Assembly: GCF_050627025.1 (NCBI RefSeq)
Contig: NZ_CP192472.1
Source: Variovorax paradoxus_P
Lineage (GTDB): Bacteria > Pseudomonadota > Gammaproteobacteria > Burkholderiales > Burkholderiaceae_C
Length of the DNA stretch: 64,000 nt
Direction: 5' to 3' (one strand)
Numbering within the stretch: the stretch's first letter is position 1; every line of letters starts with the position of its first letter. Both the position numbers and the translations under genes were made by a program. A model generated the notes under the pieces. That model saw nothing but the letters and a program-made list of their open reading frames with translations. It was not told the origin of the DNA and made no database searches. Below, one piece after another: positions 54,867 to 63,972 of this stretch.

Positions 54867-56522
54867 ATGCAAGCGTTCTACAACCTCAGGATTGCGACCA
54901 AGCTGCTCGTGTCCTTTGTGGCTGTCCTGGCGTTGACCGCGGTGCTCGGTGTCGTGTCGGTGCTGCAGCTTTCAAAGGTCAACCAGATGTCGACCGACAT
55001 CGCCACCAACTGGATGCCTTCAGCCCAGTCTCTGCTAGAGATGAGGGGGCTGATGGCTCGCTACCGCTCCGAGGAAATGCAGCACCTGCTGTCGACATCA
55101 CCCGAAGACACTGCGCACTACGAGAAGTCGATGGCTGCGATCTGGGATGCGTTGGGCAAGGCGCGCGGGCAATACGAGTCGCTTATTTCCGAGCCCGAAG
55201 AAAAGAAGATCTATTCGGACTACGCGAAGACGCTGGGCCTGTATGCGCAGGAACACGAGAAGGTCGTCGCCCTGTCCCGCGCACAGCAAAAGCCGGAAGC
55301 AGTGGCGCTCATCCGCGCGGATGCATCGCGCCTGAACCACCAACTCACCGAGATGATCGACCGGCTCGTCGCGCTCAACGTCGAAGGCGGCAAGCAGGCC
55401 AGCGCCAATGGCGACGCCATCTATGCGCGCGCGCGGCTGTGGATTCTGGCGCTTCTGCTGGGCAGCATCGGGCTGGGCTTTGTGCTGGCTTTGTGCATTG
55501 CGCGCATCGTTGCGCGGCCGTTGTCCGAAGCGGTTGAAATTGCGCAATCGGTGGCGTCGGGTGACTTGACGAAGCACATCGAAGTCCAGAGCCGTGACGA
55601 AACTGGTCAGCTGATGGAAGCGCTCAAGAGCATGAACACGAGCCTTGCCAACGTGGTCAGCGGCGTGCGCACCGGCACCGACGCCATCGCCACCGCCTCT
55701 GGGCAGATTGCCGCAGGCAACCAGGACTTGTCTTCGCGCACCGAAGAGCAGGCCAGCTCGCTCGAAGAAACAGCCGCTTCGATGGAAGAGCTCACCTCGA
55801 CCGTCAAGCAGAACGCAGACAACGCGCGCCAGGCCAACCAGCTGGCCCTTTCGGCCTCCGAAGTGGCCGTGCGCGGCGGCGGCGTGGTCAGCCAGGTGGT
55901 GGACACCATGGGCTCCATCAACACCTCGTCCAAGAAGATCGTCGACATCATCGGCGTGATCGACGGCATCGCATTCCAGACCAACATCCTCGCTCTCAAT
56001 GCGGCGGTCGAAGCGGCACGTGCGGGTGAACAGGGCCGTGGCTTTGCAGTGGTGGCCTCCGAAGTGCGCAACCTTGCGCAGCGCTCGGGCGCAGCCGCCA
56101 AGGAAATCAAGGGCCTGATCGACGACTCCGTGGGCAAGGTCGAGGCCGGCAGCCGCCAGGTGGCCGAAGCGGGCCGCACGATGGACGAGATCGTGGACAG
56201 CGTCAAGCGCGTGACCGACATCATGGGCGAGATCACGGCCGCGAGCCAGGAGCAGAGCACCGGCATCGAGCAGGTGAACCAGGCCATCGCGCAGATGGAC
56301 CAGGTGACGCAGCAGAACGCGGCGCTGGTCGAAGAAGCCGCCGCTGCAGCGCAATCGATGCAGGAGCAGGCCGCCAGCCTAGTGAGCGCGGTGAGTGTAT
56401 TCAAGCTGGACCAGCCTCAGCAGGCTGCTGCGCCCGCCTTCCGCCAAACGCAATCCACTCAAACAAGCGCACCGCGACCGTCGTCCGGCGCGCACCACGG
56501 CATGAGGTTGATCGAAGCGTGA
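54867..56522 (+). CDS. Methyl-accepting chemotaxis protein 3, four-helix-bundle sensor
   Basis: 551 residues. Helix 1 is at about 11-33, a helical sensor at about 34-188 (LLEMRGLMARYRSEEMQHLL) and helix 2 at about 190-212, with HAMP after it (VARPLSEAVEIAQSVASGDL). The signalling half is nearly base-identical to receptor 2 (same RGGGVVSQ and EAGSRQVAEAG version), but the sensor is unrelated to that Cache domain. The tail is short and ends GMRLIEA, so there is no CheR-tether pentapeptide. The ligand is unknown. It lies 50 bases after cheW copy 2. Confidence 0.95.
   Translation: MQAFYNLRIATKLLVSFVAVLALTAVLGVVSVLQLSKVNQMSTDIATNWMPSAQSLLEMRGLMARYRSEEMQHLLSTSPEDTAHYEKSMAAIWDALGKARGQYESLISEPEEKKIYSDYAKTLGLYAQEHEKVVALSRAQQKPEAVALIRADASRLNHQLTEMIDRLVALNVEGGKQASANGDAIYARARLWILALLLGSIGLGFVLALCIARIVARPLSEAVEIAQSVASGDLTKHIEVQSRDETGQLMEALKSMNTSLANVVSGVRTGTDAIATASGQIAAGNQDLSSRTEEQASSLEETAASMEELTSTVKQNADNARQANQLALSASEVAVRGGGVVSQVVDTMGSINTSSKKIVDIIGVIDGIAFQTNILALNAAVEAARAGEQGRGFAVVASEVRNLAQRSGAAAKEIKGLIDDSVGKVEAGSRQVAEAGRTMDEIVDSVKRVTDIMGEITAASQEQSTGIEQVNQAIAQMDQVTQQNAALVEEAAAAAQSMQEQAASLVSAVSVFKLDQPQQAAAPAFRQTQSTQTSAPRPSSGAHHGMRLIEA
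55683..56380 (+). repeat. Direct repeat, receptor 3 signalling domain (pair at 53362-54059)
   Basis: Second member of the 698-base pair. The identity stops at the same codon in both (Leu in SLVS), where the tails diverge. Confidence 0.88.
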
Positions 56523-56571
56523 GTTTTCTTCGGCACTCGATCGCCGACCCATTTCACTCCACCACCCCATC

Positions 56572-58233
56572 ATGAACTTCCTCTCCAACGTGCGCATCGG
56601 AACGCGCCTGGCCATCGGCTTTGGCCTGGTTCTCGCGCTGACGCTGGTTTCGGCCGCCTTTGCGCTGGTGACCGCACGCAACAACGCCGAAGCCACCCGC
56701 CAGATGATGCAGAGCCCGCTCGCGAAAGAGCGCCTGATCTCCGACTGGTACGTGCTCACCTACTCGGCCATTGCACGCACCGCAATGATCGCCCGGAGTA
56801 CCGACCAGGCGCTTCCGGTCACCTTTGCCGACGTCATTTCCGACAGCGTCAAGAAGGGTGGGGAAACCATGGCCAAGGTGGAGGCGCTGCTTGTCACCGA
56901 CGTGGAGAAGTCGACCTTCAAGAACATCGTCGAGCTGCGCGCCAAGTACCAGGCCGCCAAGGACGCGGTGCAAAAAGCCAAGACCGGCGGCAACCCGGCG
57001 GAGGCGGAAGCCGTTTTCAAGAGCACCTTCGAGCCGGCTGCCAAGGCCTATGAAACGCGGGTGCTCGAACTGCTGGCCCTGGAGCGCAAGGCCATCGACG
57101 ACATGAGCCATGCCATCGATGCGGCGAATGAGCGCGGCTTCAACCTCCGCATCTTCATGACGGCATTGACGCTGGTGCTGGGCGCTCTTTGCTCGTTCCT
57201 GATTGCACGCAGCGTGACGCGGCCTCTCGGCCATGCGGTCAAGGTGGCAGAAACCGTGGCAAGCGGCGACCTCAGCTCGGCCATCGACACCGGCGCGCGC
57301 GACGAGACCGGCCAGCTGATGAGCGCGCTGAAGCACATGAACGACAGCCTTGCCAAGGTGGTGGGCGAAGTGCGCACCGGCACGGATGCCATTGCCACCG
57401 CGTCGGGACAGATCGCCGCAGGCAACCAGGACCTGTCTTCGCGCACCGAAGAGCAGGCCAGCTCGCTCGAAGAAACAGCCGCTTCGATGGAAGAACTCAC
57501 TAGCACGGTCAAGCAGAACGCAGACAACGCGCGGCAAGCCAACCAGCTGGCGCTCTCAGCCTCCGAGGTTGCGGTCAAGGGTGGTGGCGTGGTCAATCAG
57601 GTGGTCGACACCATGGCCTCGATCAACGCGTCATCGAAAAAGATCGTCGACATCATCGGCGTGATCGACGGCATTGCGTTCCAGACCAACATCCTGGCGC
57701 TGAACGCAGCGGTCGAAGCGGCACGTGCCGGCGAGCAGGGCCGTGGCTTTGCGGTGGTGGCCTCCGAAGTGCGCAACCTCGCGCAGCGCTCGGGCGCAGC
57801 CGCCAAGGAAATCAAGGGCCTGATCGACGACTCGGTCGGCAAGGTCGAAGCCGGCAGCCGCCAGGTGGCCGAAGCGGGCCGCACGATGGACGAGATCGTG
57901 GACAGCGTCAAGCGCGTGACCGACATCATGGGCGAGATCACGGCTGCAAGCCAGGAACAGAGCACCGGCATCGAGCAGGTGAACCAGGCCATCGCGCAGA
58001 TGGACCAAGTGACGCAGCAGAACGCGGCACTGGTCGAAGAAGCCGCCGCCGCTGCGCAATCGATGCAGGAGCAGGCCGCCAGCCTGGTGAGCTCGGTGAG
58101 CGTGTTCAAGCTGGACAGCAGCAACACCGCATCGCGCCCGCTCGCACAGGTGCACGCCAAGCTGCAGCCGGCGCTGCCGTCGCGCAGGGCGATGCCCGCA
58201 TTGGCGACGGCCGGCGGCTGGGAGGCCTCCTGA
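56572..58233 (+). CDS. Methyl-accepting chemotaxis protein 4, four-helix-bundle sensor
   Basis: 553 residues. Helix 1 is at about 11-31, the helical sensor at about 32-190 and helix 2 at about 192-210, then HAMP (ARSVTRPLGHAVKVAETVAS). The signalling half is mixed: KGGGVVNQ with MASINASS, as in receptors 1, 6 and 7, is followed by EAGSRQVAEAG, as in 2, 3 and 5. The linker HAKLQPALPSRRAMPAL is shared with receptor 5, but the end is GGWEAS, a form that no longer fits the CheR tether xWxxF. The ribosome site is poor (CACCACCCCATC before the ATG). No promoter is visible in the 49-base gap. Confidence 0.95.
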   Translation: MNFLSNVRIGTRLAIGFGLVLALTLVSAAFALVTARNNAEATRQMMQSPLAKERLISDWYVLTYSAIARTAMIARSTDQALPVTFADVISDSVKKGGETMAKVEALLVTDVEKSTFKNIVELRAKYQAAKDAVQKAKTGGNPAEAEAVFKSTFEPAAKAYETRVLELLALERKAIDDMSHAIDAANERGFNLRIFMTALTLVLGALCSFLIARSVTRPLGHAVKVAETVASGDLSSAIDTGARDETGQLMSALKHMNDSLAKVVGEVRTGTDAIATASGQIAAGNQDLSSRTEEQASSLEETAASMEELTSTVKQNADNARQANQLALSASEVAVKGGGVVNQVVDTMASINASSKKIVDIIGVIDGIAFQTNILALNAAVEAARAGEQGRGFAVVASEVRNLAQRSGAAAKEIKGLIDDSVGKVEAGSRQVAEAGRTMDEIVDSVKRVTDIMGEITAASQEQSTGIEQVNQAIAQMDQVTQQNAALVEEAAAAAQSMQEQAASLVSSVSVFKLDSSNTASRPLAQVHAKLQPALPSRRAMPALATAGGWEAS

Positions 58234-58349
58234 GCGCCGCGCCTTCGCGAACTGAAAAAGCACCGGCGCAAAAGCGGCCGATGCATCAAAAATTTTCTTG
58301 CGGCAAGCACGCGCGGCGTGCTCTTGCCCTTTCCTGATCTTCTGGAGTC

Positions 58350-60071
58350 ATGAGCATGTTTCTGAGCAATATTTCAATTGGCAAGCGGCTGGCCGTCGTG
58401 ATCGGCGTCATCCTCGCCCTGTCTCTTACGAGCAGCGTGCTTGCCGTGCTGAAGCTCCGGCAGATCGGCGAAGAAATCAACGCGATGGTCGAGAAGAACA
58501 TCAAGACAGAGCGCGCCGGTGCCGACTGGCTGCGCAACACCAACTCGGGCGTGCAACGCGCCGCGGCCATTGCCAAGAGCAGCGACGCAAGCCTGATTGC
58601 CTATTTCGCACCCGCCACGGCGCTCTCCATCAAGGAGACCAATGAGCTGCAGAAGCTCATCGAGGCGCACATGGACACGCCGGAAAAGCGCCAGGTGTAC
58701 GAGAAGGTCGGTGAGCTTCGCAAAGCCTACCTCGCGGCCCGCGAAGAAGTGAGCAAGGCCAAGCTGGCGGGCGACCTCGAAGGCGCCAACCGGATCTTCA
58801 ACGAACGCTTCGAGCCCACATCGCGCAGCTACCTTGCGGGCGTGCAGCAAATGGTCGACGCCGAGCGCGTACAGCTCGACGCCGCGGCGGAGCGCAGCAA
58901 GGAGATGCGTGCCAACACCACCTTGATGCTTGAAATTTTCGGTGCGCTGTCGCTGGGCCTTGGCCTGGTGCTCGCCTGGCTGCTGGTGCGCAGCATCACG
59001 CATCCGCTGCGCCGCGCGGTCGAAGTGGCCGAAGCCGTTGCCGCTGGCGACCTGACCAGCCGCATCGAAGTGACGACGAAGGACGAGACCGGCCAGCTCA
59101 TGTACGCCCTCAAGGGCATGAACGGCAGCCTTGCCAAGGTGGTGGGCGAAGTGCGCACCGGCACCGACGCCATCGCCACCGCCTCTGGGCAGATTGCCGC
59201 AGGCAACCAGGACTTGTCTTCGCGCACCGAAGAGCAGGCCAGCTCGCTCGAAGAAACAGCCGCTTCGATGGAAGAGCTCACCTCTACCGTCAAGCAAAAC
59301 GCCGACAACGCCCGCCAGGCCAACCAGCTGGCCCTTTCGGCCTCCGAAGTGGCCGTGCGCGGCGGCGGCGTGGTCAGCCAGGTGGTGGACACCATGGGCT
59401 CCATCAACACCTCGTCCAAGAAGATCGTCGACATCATCGGCGTGATCGACGGCATCGCATTCCAGACCAACATCCTGGCGCTCAATGCGGCCGTCGAGGC
59501 TGCACGCGCCGGCGAGCAGGGCCGTGGCTTTGCGGTGGTGGCCTCCGAAGTGCGCAACCTTGCGCAGCGCTCGGGCGCAGCCGCCAAGGAAATCAAGGGC
59601 CTGATCGACGACTCGGTCGGCAAGGTCGAGGCCGGCAGCCGCCAGGTGGCCGAAGCGGGCCGCACGATGGACGAGATCGTGGACAGCGTCAAGCGCGTGA
59701 CCGACATCATGGGCGAGATCACGGCTGCAAGCCAGGAACAGAGCACCGGCATCGAGCAGGTGAACCAGGCCATTGCGCAGATGGACCAGGTGACGCAGCA
59801 GAACGCGGCACTGGTCGAAGAAGCGGCCGCCGCTGCGCAATCGATGCAGGAGCAGGCCGCCAGCCTGGTGGAAGCAGTGAGCGTGTTCAAGCTGGACAGC
59901 CACGCCGCATTGCGCCCGCTTGCGCAAGTGCACGCCAAGCTGCAACCGGCGCTGCCATCGCGCAAGGCCATGCCTGCGCTGAAGGCGCCGGCGCGAGCCG
60001 GGGCAGAAGCCAAGTCTCCTCCGAGGCTTGCCGCAGCCCATGCCGGTTCTGGCGATTGGACCGAGTTCTGA
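58350..60071 (+). CDS. Methyl-accepting chemotaxis protein 5, four-helix-bundle sensor
   Basis: 573 residues. Helix 1 is at about 13-35, the sensor at about 36-192 and helix 2 at about 195-215, then HAMP (RSITHPLRRAVEVAEAVAAG). At synonymous sites the first part of the signalling region follows receptors 2 and 3, and the part after about 59477 follows receptor 4, a clear mosaic. It ends GSGDWTEF. A GGAG ribosome site precedes the ATG at 58350. The 116-base gap upstream has a seven-base-pair hairpin (58306-58322, AGCACGC/GCGTGCT) without a T run and no recognisable promoter. Confidence 0.95.
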   Translation: MSMFLSNISIGKRLAVVIGVILALSLTSSVLAVLKLRQIGEEINAMVEKNIKTERAGADWLRNTNSGVQRAAAIAKSSDASLIAYFAPATALSIKETNELQKLIEAHMDTPEKRQVYEKVGELRKAYLAAREEVSKAKLAGDLEGANRIFNERFEPTSRSYLAGVQQMVDAERVQLDAAAERSKEMRANTTLMLEIFGALSLGLGLVLAWLLVRSITHPLRRAVEVAEAVAAGDLTSRIEVTTKDETGQLMYALKGMNGSLAKVVGEVRTGTDAIATASGQIAAGNQDLSSRTEEQASSLEETAASMEELTSTVKQNADNARQANQLALSASEVAVRGGGVVSQVVDTMGSINTSSKKIVDIIGVIDGIAFQTNILALNAAVEAARAGEQGRGFAVVASEVRNLAQRSGAAAKEIKGLIDDSVGKVEAGSRQVAEAGRTMDEIVDSVKRVTDIMGEITAASQEQSTGIEQVNQAIAQMDQVTQQNAALVEEAAAAAQSMQEQAASLVEAVSVFKLDSHAALRPLAQVHAKLQPALPSRKAMPALKAPARAGAEAKSPPRLAAAHAGSGDWTEF

Positions 60072-60129
60072 ACCGCGTTCCAAGGCACAAGAGTTCTAGC
60101 GACTTTCAACGTCTCTCAGGAGGAAAAAC

Positions 60130-61863
60130 ATGAAATGGTTCCAAGGGCTTCCCGTCGCCGTGAAGCTGGTGCTCAGCTTTCTCGTCGTCGCGGCGGTGGG
60201 CGCGGGTGTCAGCGGCCTCGGTATTTTTCACATGGGTCGTATCAACGCGTCGACCGAGAGCCTCTACAACAACGATCTGCGTGCCATCAAGTCGGTGCAG
60301 GCGGCAAACATTCATCTGCTGGATGCGAGCCGCGCCCAGATGGGCCTGCTGTCGGCCGGCACCAAGGGCGAGCGCAACCTTGGTTTCAAGGAACTGAAGG
60401 AAGCCGTGGCCGCACTCGAATCGAACGTGGCCGACGCGAAGCCGCTGCTCGAGCAGACCACCGAGGGGCGTGAGCTGCACGAGCAGTACCAGAAGCTGAT
60501 GCCGCCGCTCAAGAAGCACCTGGCCGACTTTGCGGATCTCATCGCGAGGCAGACGCTGGACAGTTCTCAGTTCGAAGGCAATGTGCCCGAAGAGAGCGCG
60601 TTGCTGCTGAAGGAATCCCGCGCGCTTGAAAAGGTGCTTCAGAGCATGGTGGCCTACAACGAGCAGCAGGCTCGCAGCAGCATGGAAGACGCCGCCGGCA
60701 CGTTCAAGCAGTCGCGCCTCCTGATGCTGCTGCTGGCACTGGCCGGCGTGGTCATCAGCCTTGGGCTCGGCGTGGCGGTGGCACGACTCCTGGCCGGCCA
60801 GTTGGGCGGCGAGCCGGCCTATGCAGCCGATGTGGTCGGCCGCATTGCAAGCGGCGACCTGACGGAACGCGTGCAGGCGCGCACGGCCCGCAGTGGCAGC
60901 CTGCTGTTCTCCATCAAGCGCATGCAAGACCAGTTGACCGACGTCGTCGTTCGCATCAAGACATCGAGCGACGCCATCGCTACGGCCTCGGGCCAGATTG
61001 CCGCGGGCAACCAGGACTTGTCTTCGCGCACCGAAGAGCAGGCCAGCTCGCTCGAAGAAACGGCTGCTTCGATGGAAGAGCTCACATCTACCGTCAAGCA
61101 GAACGCTGACAACGCGCGGCAAGCCAATCAACTGGCGCTTTCGGCCTCCGAAGTGGCGGTGAAGGGCGGCAACGTGGTGGGCCAGGTGGTCGACACCATG
61201 GCCTCGATCAATGCCTCCTCCAAGAAGATCGTCGACATCATCGGCGTGATCGACGGCATTGCGTTCCAGACCAACATCCTGGCGCTCAATGCTGCGGTGG
61301 AAGCCGCACGCGCAGGCGAACAGGGCCGCGGCTTCGCGGTCGTCGCCGCGGAAGTGCGCAGCCTCGCACAGCGCTCTGGCGCAGCCGCCAAGGAAATCAA
61401 GGGCCTGATCGACGACTCCGTCGGCAAGGTCGACGTGGGTAGTGCGTTGGTCGGTGAAGCCGGCAAGACCATGGCCGAGATCGTGGGCAGCGTGAAGCGC
61501 GTGACCGACATCATTGGCGAAATCACGGCCGCGAGCCAGGAGCAGAGCACCGGCATCGAGCAGGTGAACCAGGCCATCGCGCAGATGGATCAGGTCACGC
61601 AGCAGAACGCGGCCCTGGTCGAAGAAGCAGCCGCGGCCGCGCAATCGATGCAGGAGCAGGCCGCCAGCCTCGTCGACGCAGTGAGCGTTTTCAGGCTCGA
61701 GGCCGGGGCGCACGCAGGCCATGCCACGCGCGTCGAACCCATGCATGCGGCCGAGCCGACCGAGCGGCCGCTCGCAAACCTGCGCAAGAAGAAGGAGGCG
61801 ATTGCCTCTACCCCTCCCTTGGCCCTCGCCCGCGGCACCGCAGGCGACTGGACCGAGTTTTAA
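60130..61863 (+). CDS. Methyl-accepting chemotaxis protein 6, four-helix-bundle sensor
   Basis: 577 residues. Helix 1 is at about 11-33, the sensor at about 34-195 with a distinct sequence (NNDLRAIKSVQAANIHLLDA) and helix 2 at about 200-222. The HAMP begins GQLGGEPAYAADVVGRIASG, like that of receptor 2. The signalling half carries GGNVVGQ and DVGSALVGEAG as in 1 and 7, but with GSVKRVTDIIGE, and its codons differ most from the rest. The C-terminus ends TAGDWTEF. The ribosome site is the best of the array (CAGGAGGAAAAAC). Confidence 0.95.
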   Translation: MKWFQGLPVAVKLVLSFLVVAAVGAGVSGLGIFHMGRINASTESLYNNDLRAIKSVQAANIHLLDASRAQMGLLSAGTKGERNLGFKELKEAVAALESNVADAKPLLEQTTEGRELHEQYQKLMPPLKKHLADFADLIARQTLDSSQFEGNVPEESALLLKESRALEKVLQSMVAYNEQQARSSMEDAAGTFKQSRLLMLLLALAGVVISLGLGVAVARLLAGQLGGEPAYAADVVGRIASGDLTERVQARTARSGSLLFSIKRMQDQLTDVVVRIKTSSDAIATASGQIAAGNQDLSSRTEEQASSLEETAASMEELTSTVKQNADNARQANQLALSASEVAVKGGNVVGQVVDTMASINASSKKIVDIIGVIDGIAFQTNILALNAAVEAARAGEQGRGFAVVAAEVRSLAQRSGAAAKEIKGLIDDSVGKVDVGSALVGEAGKTMAEIVGSVKRVTDIIGEITAASQEQSTGIEQVNQAIAQMDQVTQQNAALVEEAAAAAQSMQEQAASLVDAVSVFRLEAGAHAGHATRVEPMHAAEPTERPLANLRKKKEAIASTPPLALARGTAGDWTEF

Positions 61864-61890
61864 AAAATCGACCGCAGCAAGAACACCCTG

Positions 61891-63972
61891 ATGAACGCCG
61901 CAGCCACGGATTCGTCCCAGCCACAGCACCCCTTCGTTTCGTTGGCGCGTACGCTGACCATCAGGGCCACGCTGGCCATTCTTGTGGTCACCGTGCTTCT
62001 TCTCGGCGTGTTCTATGCCATCGGCTCGGCGCAGCAGCAGCACAGTGCCTCGCAGTACGCGAACGCCAAGGCGGAGGCCATTGCACGGTCGCTGGACATC
62101 TTCGACCGCACCATGCAGGTGACCGCCGAAAACGCCTACGGGGTTTTCCGGCGCCAGTTTGCGGGCACCTTCGTGCTCGAAGATGCGGCGCAGGGTGTCG
62201 TCAGCAGCTTCGGCGTGGCCATCAACGGAGGCAGCACGGCCGAGGTGGACGCGTTTGCGCGCGACTTCCCGGGCGCCAACGCCACGGTTTTCGTGGCCCA
62301 GGGCGAAGACTTCCGCCGCATCACCACGTCGGTCAAGAAGGAAAACGGCGAGCGTGCCATCGGCACGCTGCTCGACCGCAAGAGCGCCGCATATCCGGTG
62401 CTGCGCTCGGGCAAGAGGTTCGTCGGCCGCGTGATGCTGTTCGGACGGCCCTACATCACCGTTTACGACCCTGTGCGCGATGCCGCCGGCAACGTGGTCG
62501 CGGTGCTCTACATCGGCCTGGACATCTCGCAGCAGCAGGCCTCATTGGGCGAAGCGGTGGGCAAGACGCGCATCTTCGATACCGGCGGGCTCTACATCGT
62601 CGACCCGGGCGCCGTGCCTGAGGCGGCAACCATCGTCTTTCATCCGACTGCGGCCGGCAAGAAGCTCTCCGAGGTGCTCAAGGATGCAGAGTCCACCGAT
62701 TGGCTCGGCCGCCTGAAGAGCGAAGAGGCCGCGTGGCTCGACAACGCGCCCGCGGTGCTCCTGCCTGCGAAGAACGAGCAGCGCTACGCATCGGTGAGCA
62801 AAAGCGAAGCAACTGGCTGGCTCGTGGTGGCAGAAATTCCTGCTGCCGAGGTCCTGGCCGATCTCTACCGCGAGATGACCGTGCTCGGCGGCATCATCGC
62901 AGTGGCCGCCCTGGTGCTGGGGGCAACGCTGATCGTCTTCATCCGCCGCATCGTGCGGCCCCTCAGCGTGCTGAGCGACCACGTGCAGACCATCGGCCAG
63001 GGCGATCTCTCGCGCCAGCTGACTTCGGACCGCCGCGACGAGATGGGCGTGATCACGCGCGCCGTCGAATCGATGCGGGCAGGGCTGGCCACTGTGGTCG
63101 GCGGCGTGCGCACCGGCACCGATGCCATTGCCACCGCCTCGGGCCAGATTGCCGCAGGCAACCAGGACCTGTCTTCGCGCACCGAAGAGCAGGCCAGCTC
63201 GCTCGAAGAAACCGCCGCTTCGATGGAAGAACTCACCTCTACCGTCAAGCAGAACGCAGACAACGCACGCCAGGCCAACCAGCTGGCCCTGTCCGCGTCC
63301 GAAGTCGCAATCAAGGGCGGCAACGTCGTCGGCCAGGTCGTCGACACCATGGCCTCGATCAATGCCTCGTCCAAGAAGATCGTCGACATCATCGGCGTGA
63401 TCGACGGCATCGCCTTCCAGACCAACATCCTGGCGCTCAATGCGGCCGTCGAAGCCGCCCGGGCAGGCGAGCAGGGCAGGGGCTTTGCCGTTGTCGCCTC
63501 CGAAGTGCGCAGCCTTGCCCAGCGCTCGGCCGCGGCCGCCAAGGAAATCAAGGGCCTGATCGACGACTCCGTGGGCAAGGTCGACGTGGGCAGCGCCCTG
63601 GTGGGCGAAGCCGGCAAGACGATGGAAGAGATCGTGAGCGGCGTCAAGCGTGTCGCGGACATCATCGGAGAGATCACGGCTGCGAGCCAGGAGCAGAGCA
63701 CCGGCATCGAGCAGGTGAACCAGGCTATCTCGCAGATGGACCAGGTGACGCAGCAGAACGCGGCGCTGGTCGAAGAAGCCGCTGCCGCGGCGCAATCGAT
63801 GCAGGAGCAGGCCGCCAGCCTGGTGAGCGCTGTGAGCGTGTTCAGGCTGGAGCGCGCCGCGAGCGAGGACCGCGCCGCATCAATGGCACCGAACGCCTCG
63901 AAAGGCCTTCAACTTTTGCGCGACCTGCCGATAAACAAGCAACAGGCGCCCCAACCGGCGCCTTCCGTCTGA
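61891..63972 (+). CDS. Methyl-accepting chemotaxis protein 7, large Cache-type sensor
   Basis: 693 residues, the longest receptor. Helix 1 is at about 26-48. A periplasmic sensor of about 280 residues (50-330) fits the Cache_3-Cache_2 type, with ITVYDPVRDAAGNVVAVLYI and GWLVVAEIPAAEVLADLYRE. Helix 2 is at about 333-355, then HAMP (RIVRPLSVLSDHVQTIGQGD), with the tip near 513. The signalling half is identical in protein to receptor 1. The tail departs after FRLE: instead of DWTEF it reads KGLQLLRDLPINKQQ and ends PAPSV, and this stretch overlies a FliA-promoter-like sequence and a hairpin. Confidence 0.95.
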   Translation: MNAAATDSSQPQHPFVSLARTLTIRATLAILVVTVLLLGVFYAIGSAQQQHSASQYANAKAEAIARSLDIFDRTMQVTAENAYGVFRRQFAGTFVLEDAAQGVVSSFGVAINGGSTAEVDAFARDFPGANATVFVAQGEDFRRITTSVKKENGERAIGTLLDRKSAAYPVLRSGKRFVGRVMLFGRPYITVYDPVRDAAGNVVAVLYIGLDISQQQASLGEAVGKTRIFDTGGLYIVDPGAVPEAATIVFHPTAAGKKLSEVLKDAESTDWLGRLKSEEAAWLDNAPAVLLPAKNEQRYASVSKSEATGWLVVAEIPAAEVLADLYREMTVLGGIIAVAALVLGATLIVFIRRIVRPLSVLSDHVQTIGQGDLSRQLTSDRRDEMGVITRAVESMRAGLATVVGGVRTGTDAIATASGQIAAGNQDLSSRTEEQASSLEETAASMEELTSTVKQNADNARQANQLALSASEVAIKGGNVVGQVVDTMASINASSKKIVDIIGVIDGIAFQTNILALNAAVEAARAGEQGRGFAVVASEVRSLAQRSAAAAKEIKGLIDDSVGKVDVGSALVGEAGKTMEEIVSGVKRVADIIGEITAASQEQSTGIEQVNQAISQMDQVTQQNAALVEEAAAAAQSMQEQAASLVSAVSVFRLERAASEDRAASMAPNASKGLQLLRDLPINKQQAPQPAPSV
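63909..63934 (+). promoter_or_regulatory. Sigma-28-like promoter inside the end of receptor 7
   Basis: TCAACTTT-10-GCCGATAA: a perfect FliA -10 with a -35-like block at a spacing one base shorter than the promoter at 52453. The flanking bases match that promoter closely (GGCCT before, AAC after). It would drive the gene to the right of the window. Confidence 0.6.
63944..63963 (+). other. Hairpin overlapping the receptor 7 stop region
   Basis: A seven-base-pair stem, AGGCGCC/GGCGCCT with a six-base loop, is followed by TCCGTCTGACAAAAAAAACG. The T tract is poor, so termination is uncertain. If the promoter at 63909 works, the hairpin would sit at the very 5' end of its transcript. Confidence 0.45.

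Noticed and set aside
56541..56550. GCCGACCC before receptor 4 as a FliA -10
   Set aside because: The -10 match is partial and the expected -35 position does not fit the consensus.
50724..63972. The regular repeats as a CRISPR array or mobile element
   Set aside because: The repeats are 400 to 750 bases of coding sequence within receptor and cheW genes; there are no short repeat-spacer units, inverted ends, transposase or target duplications.
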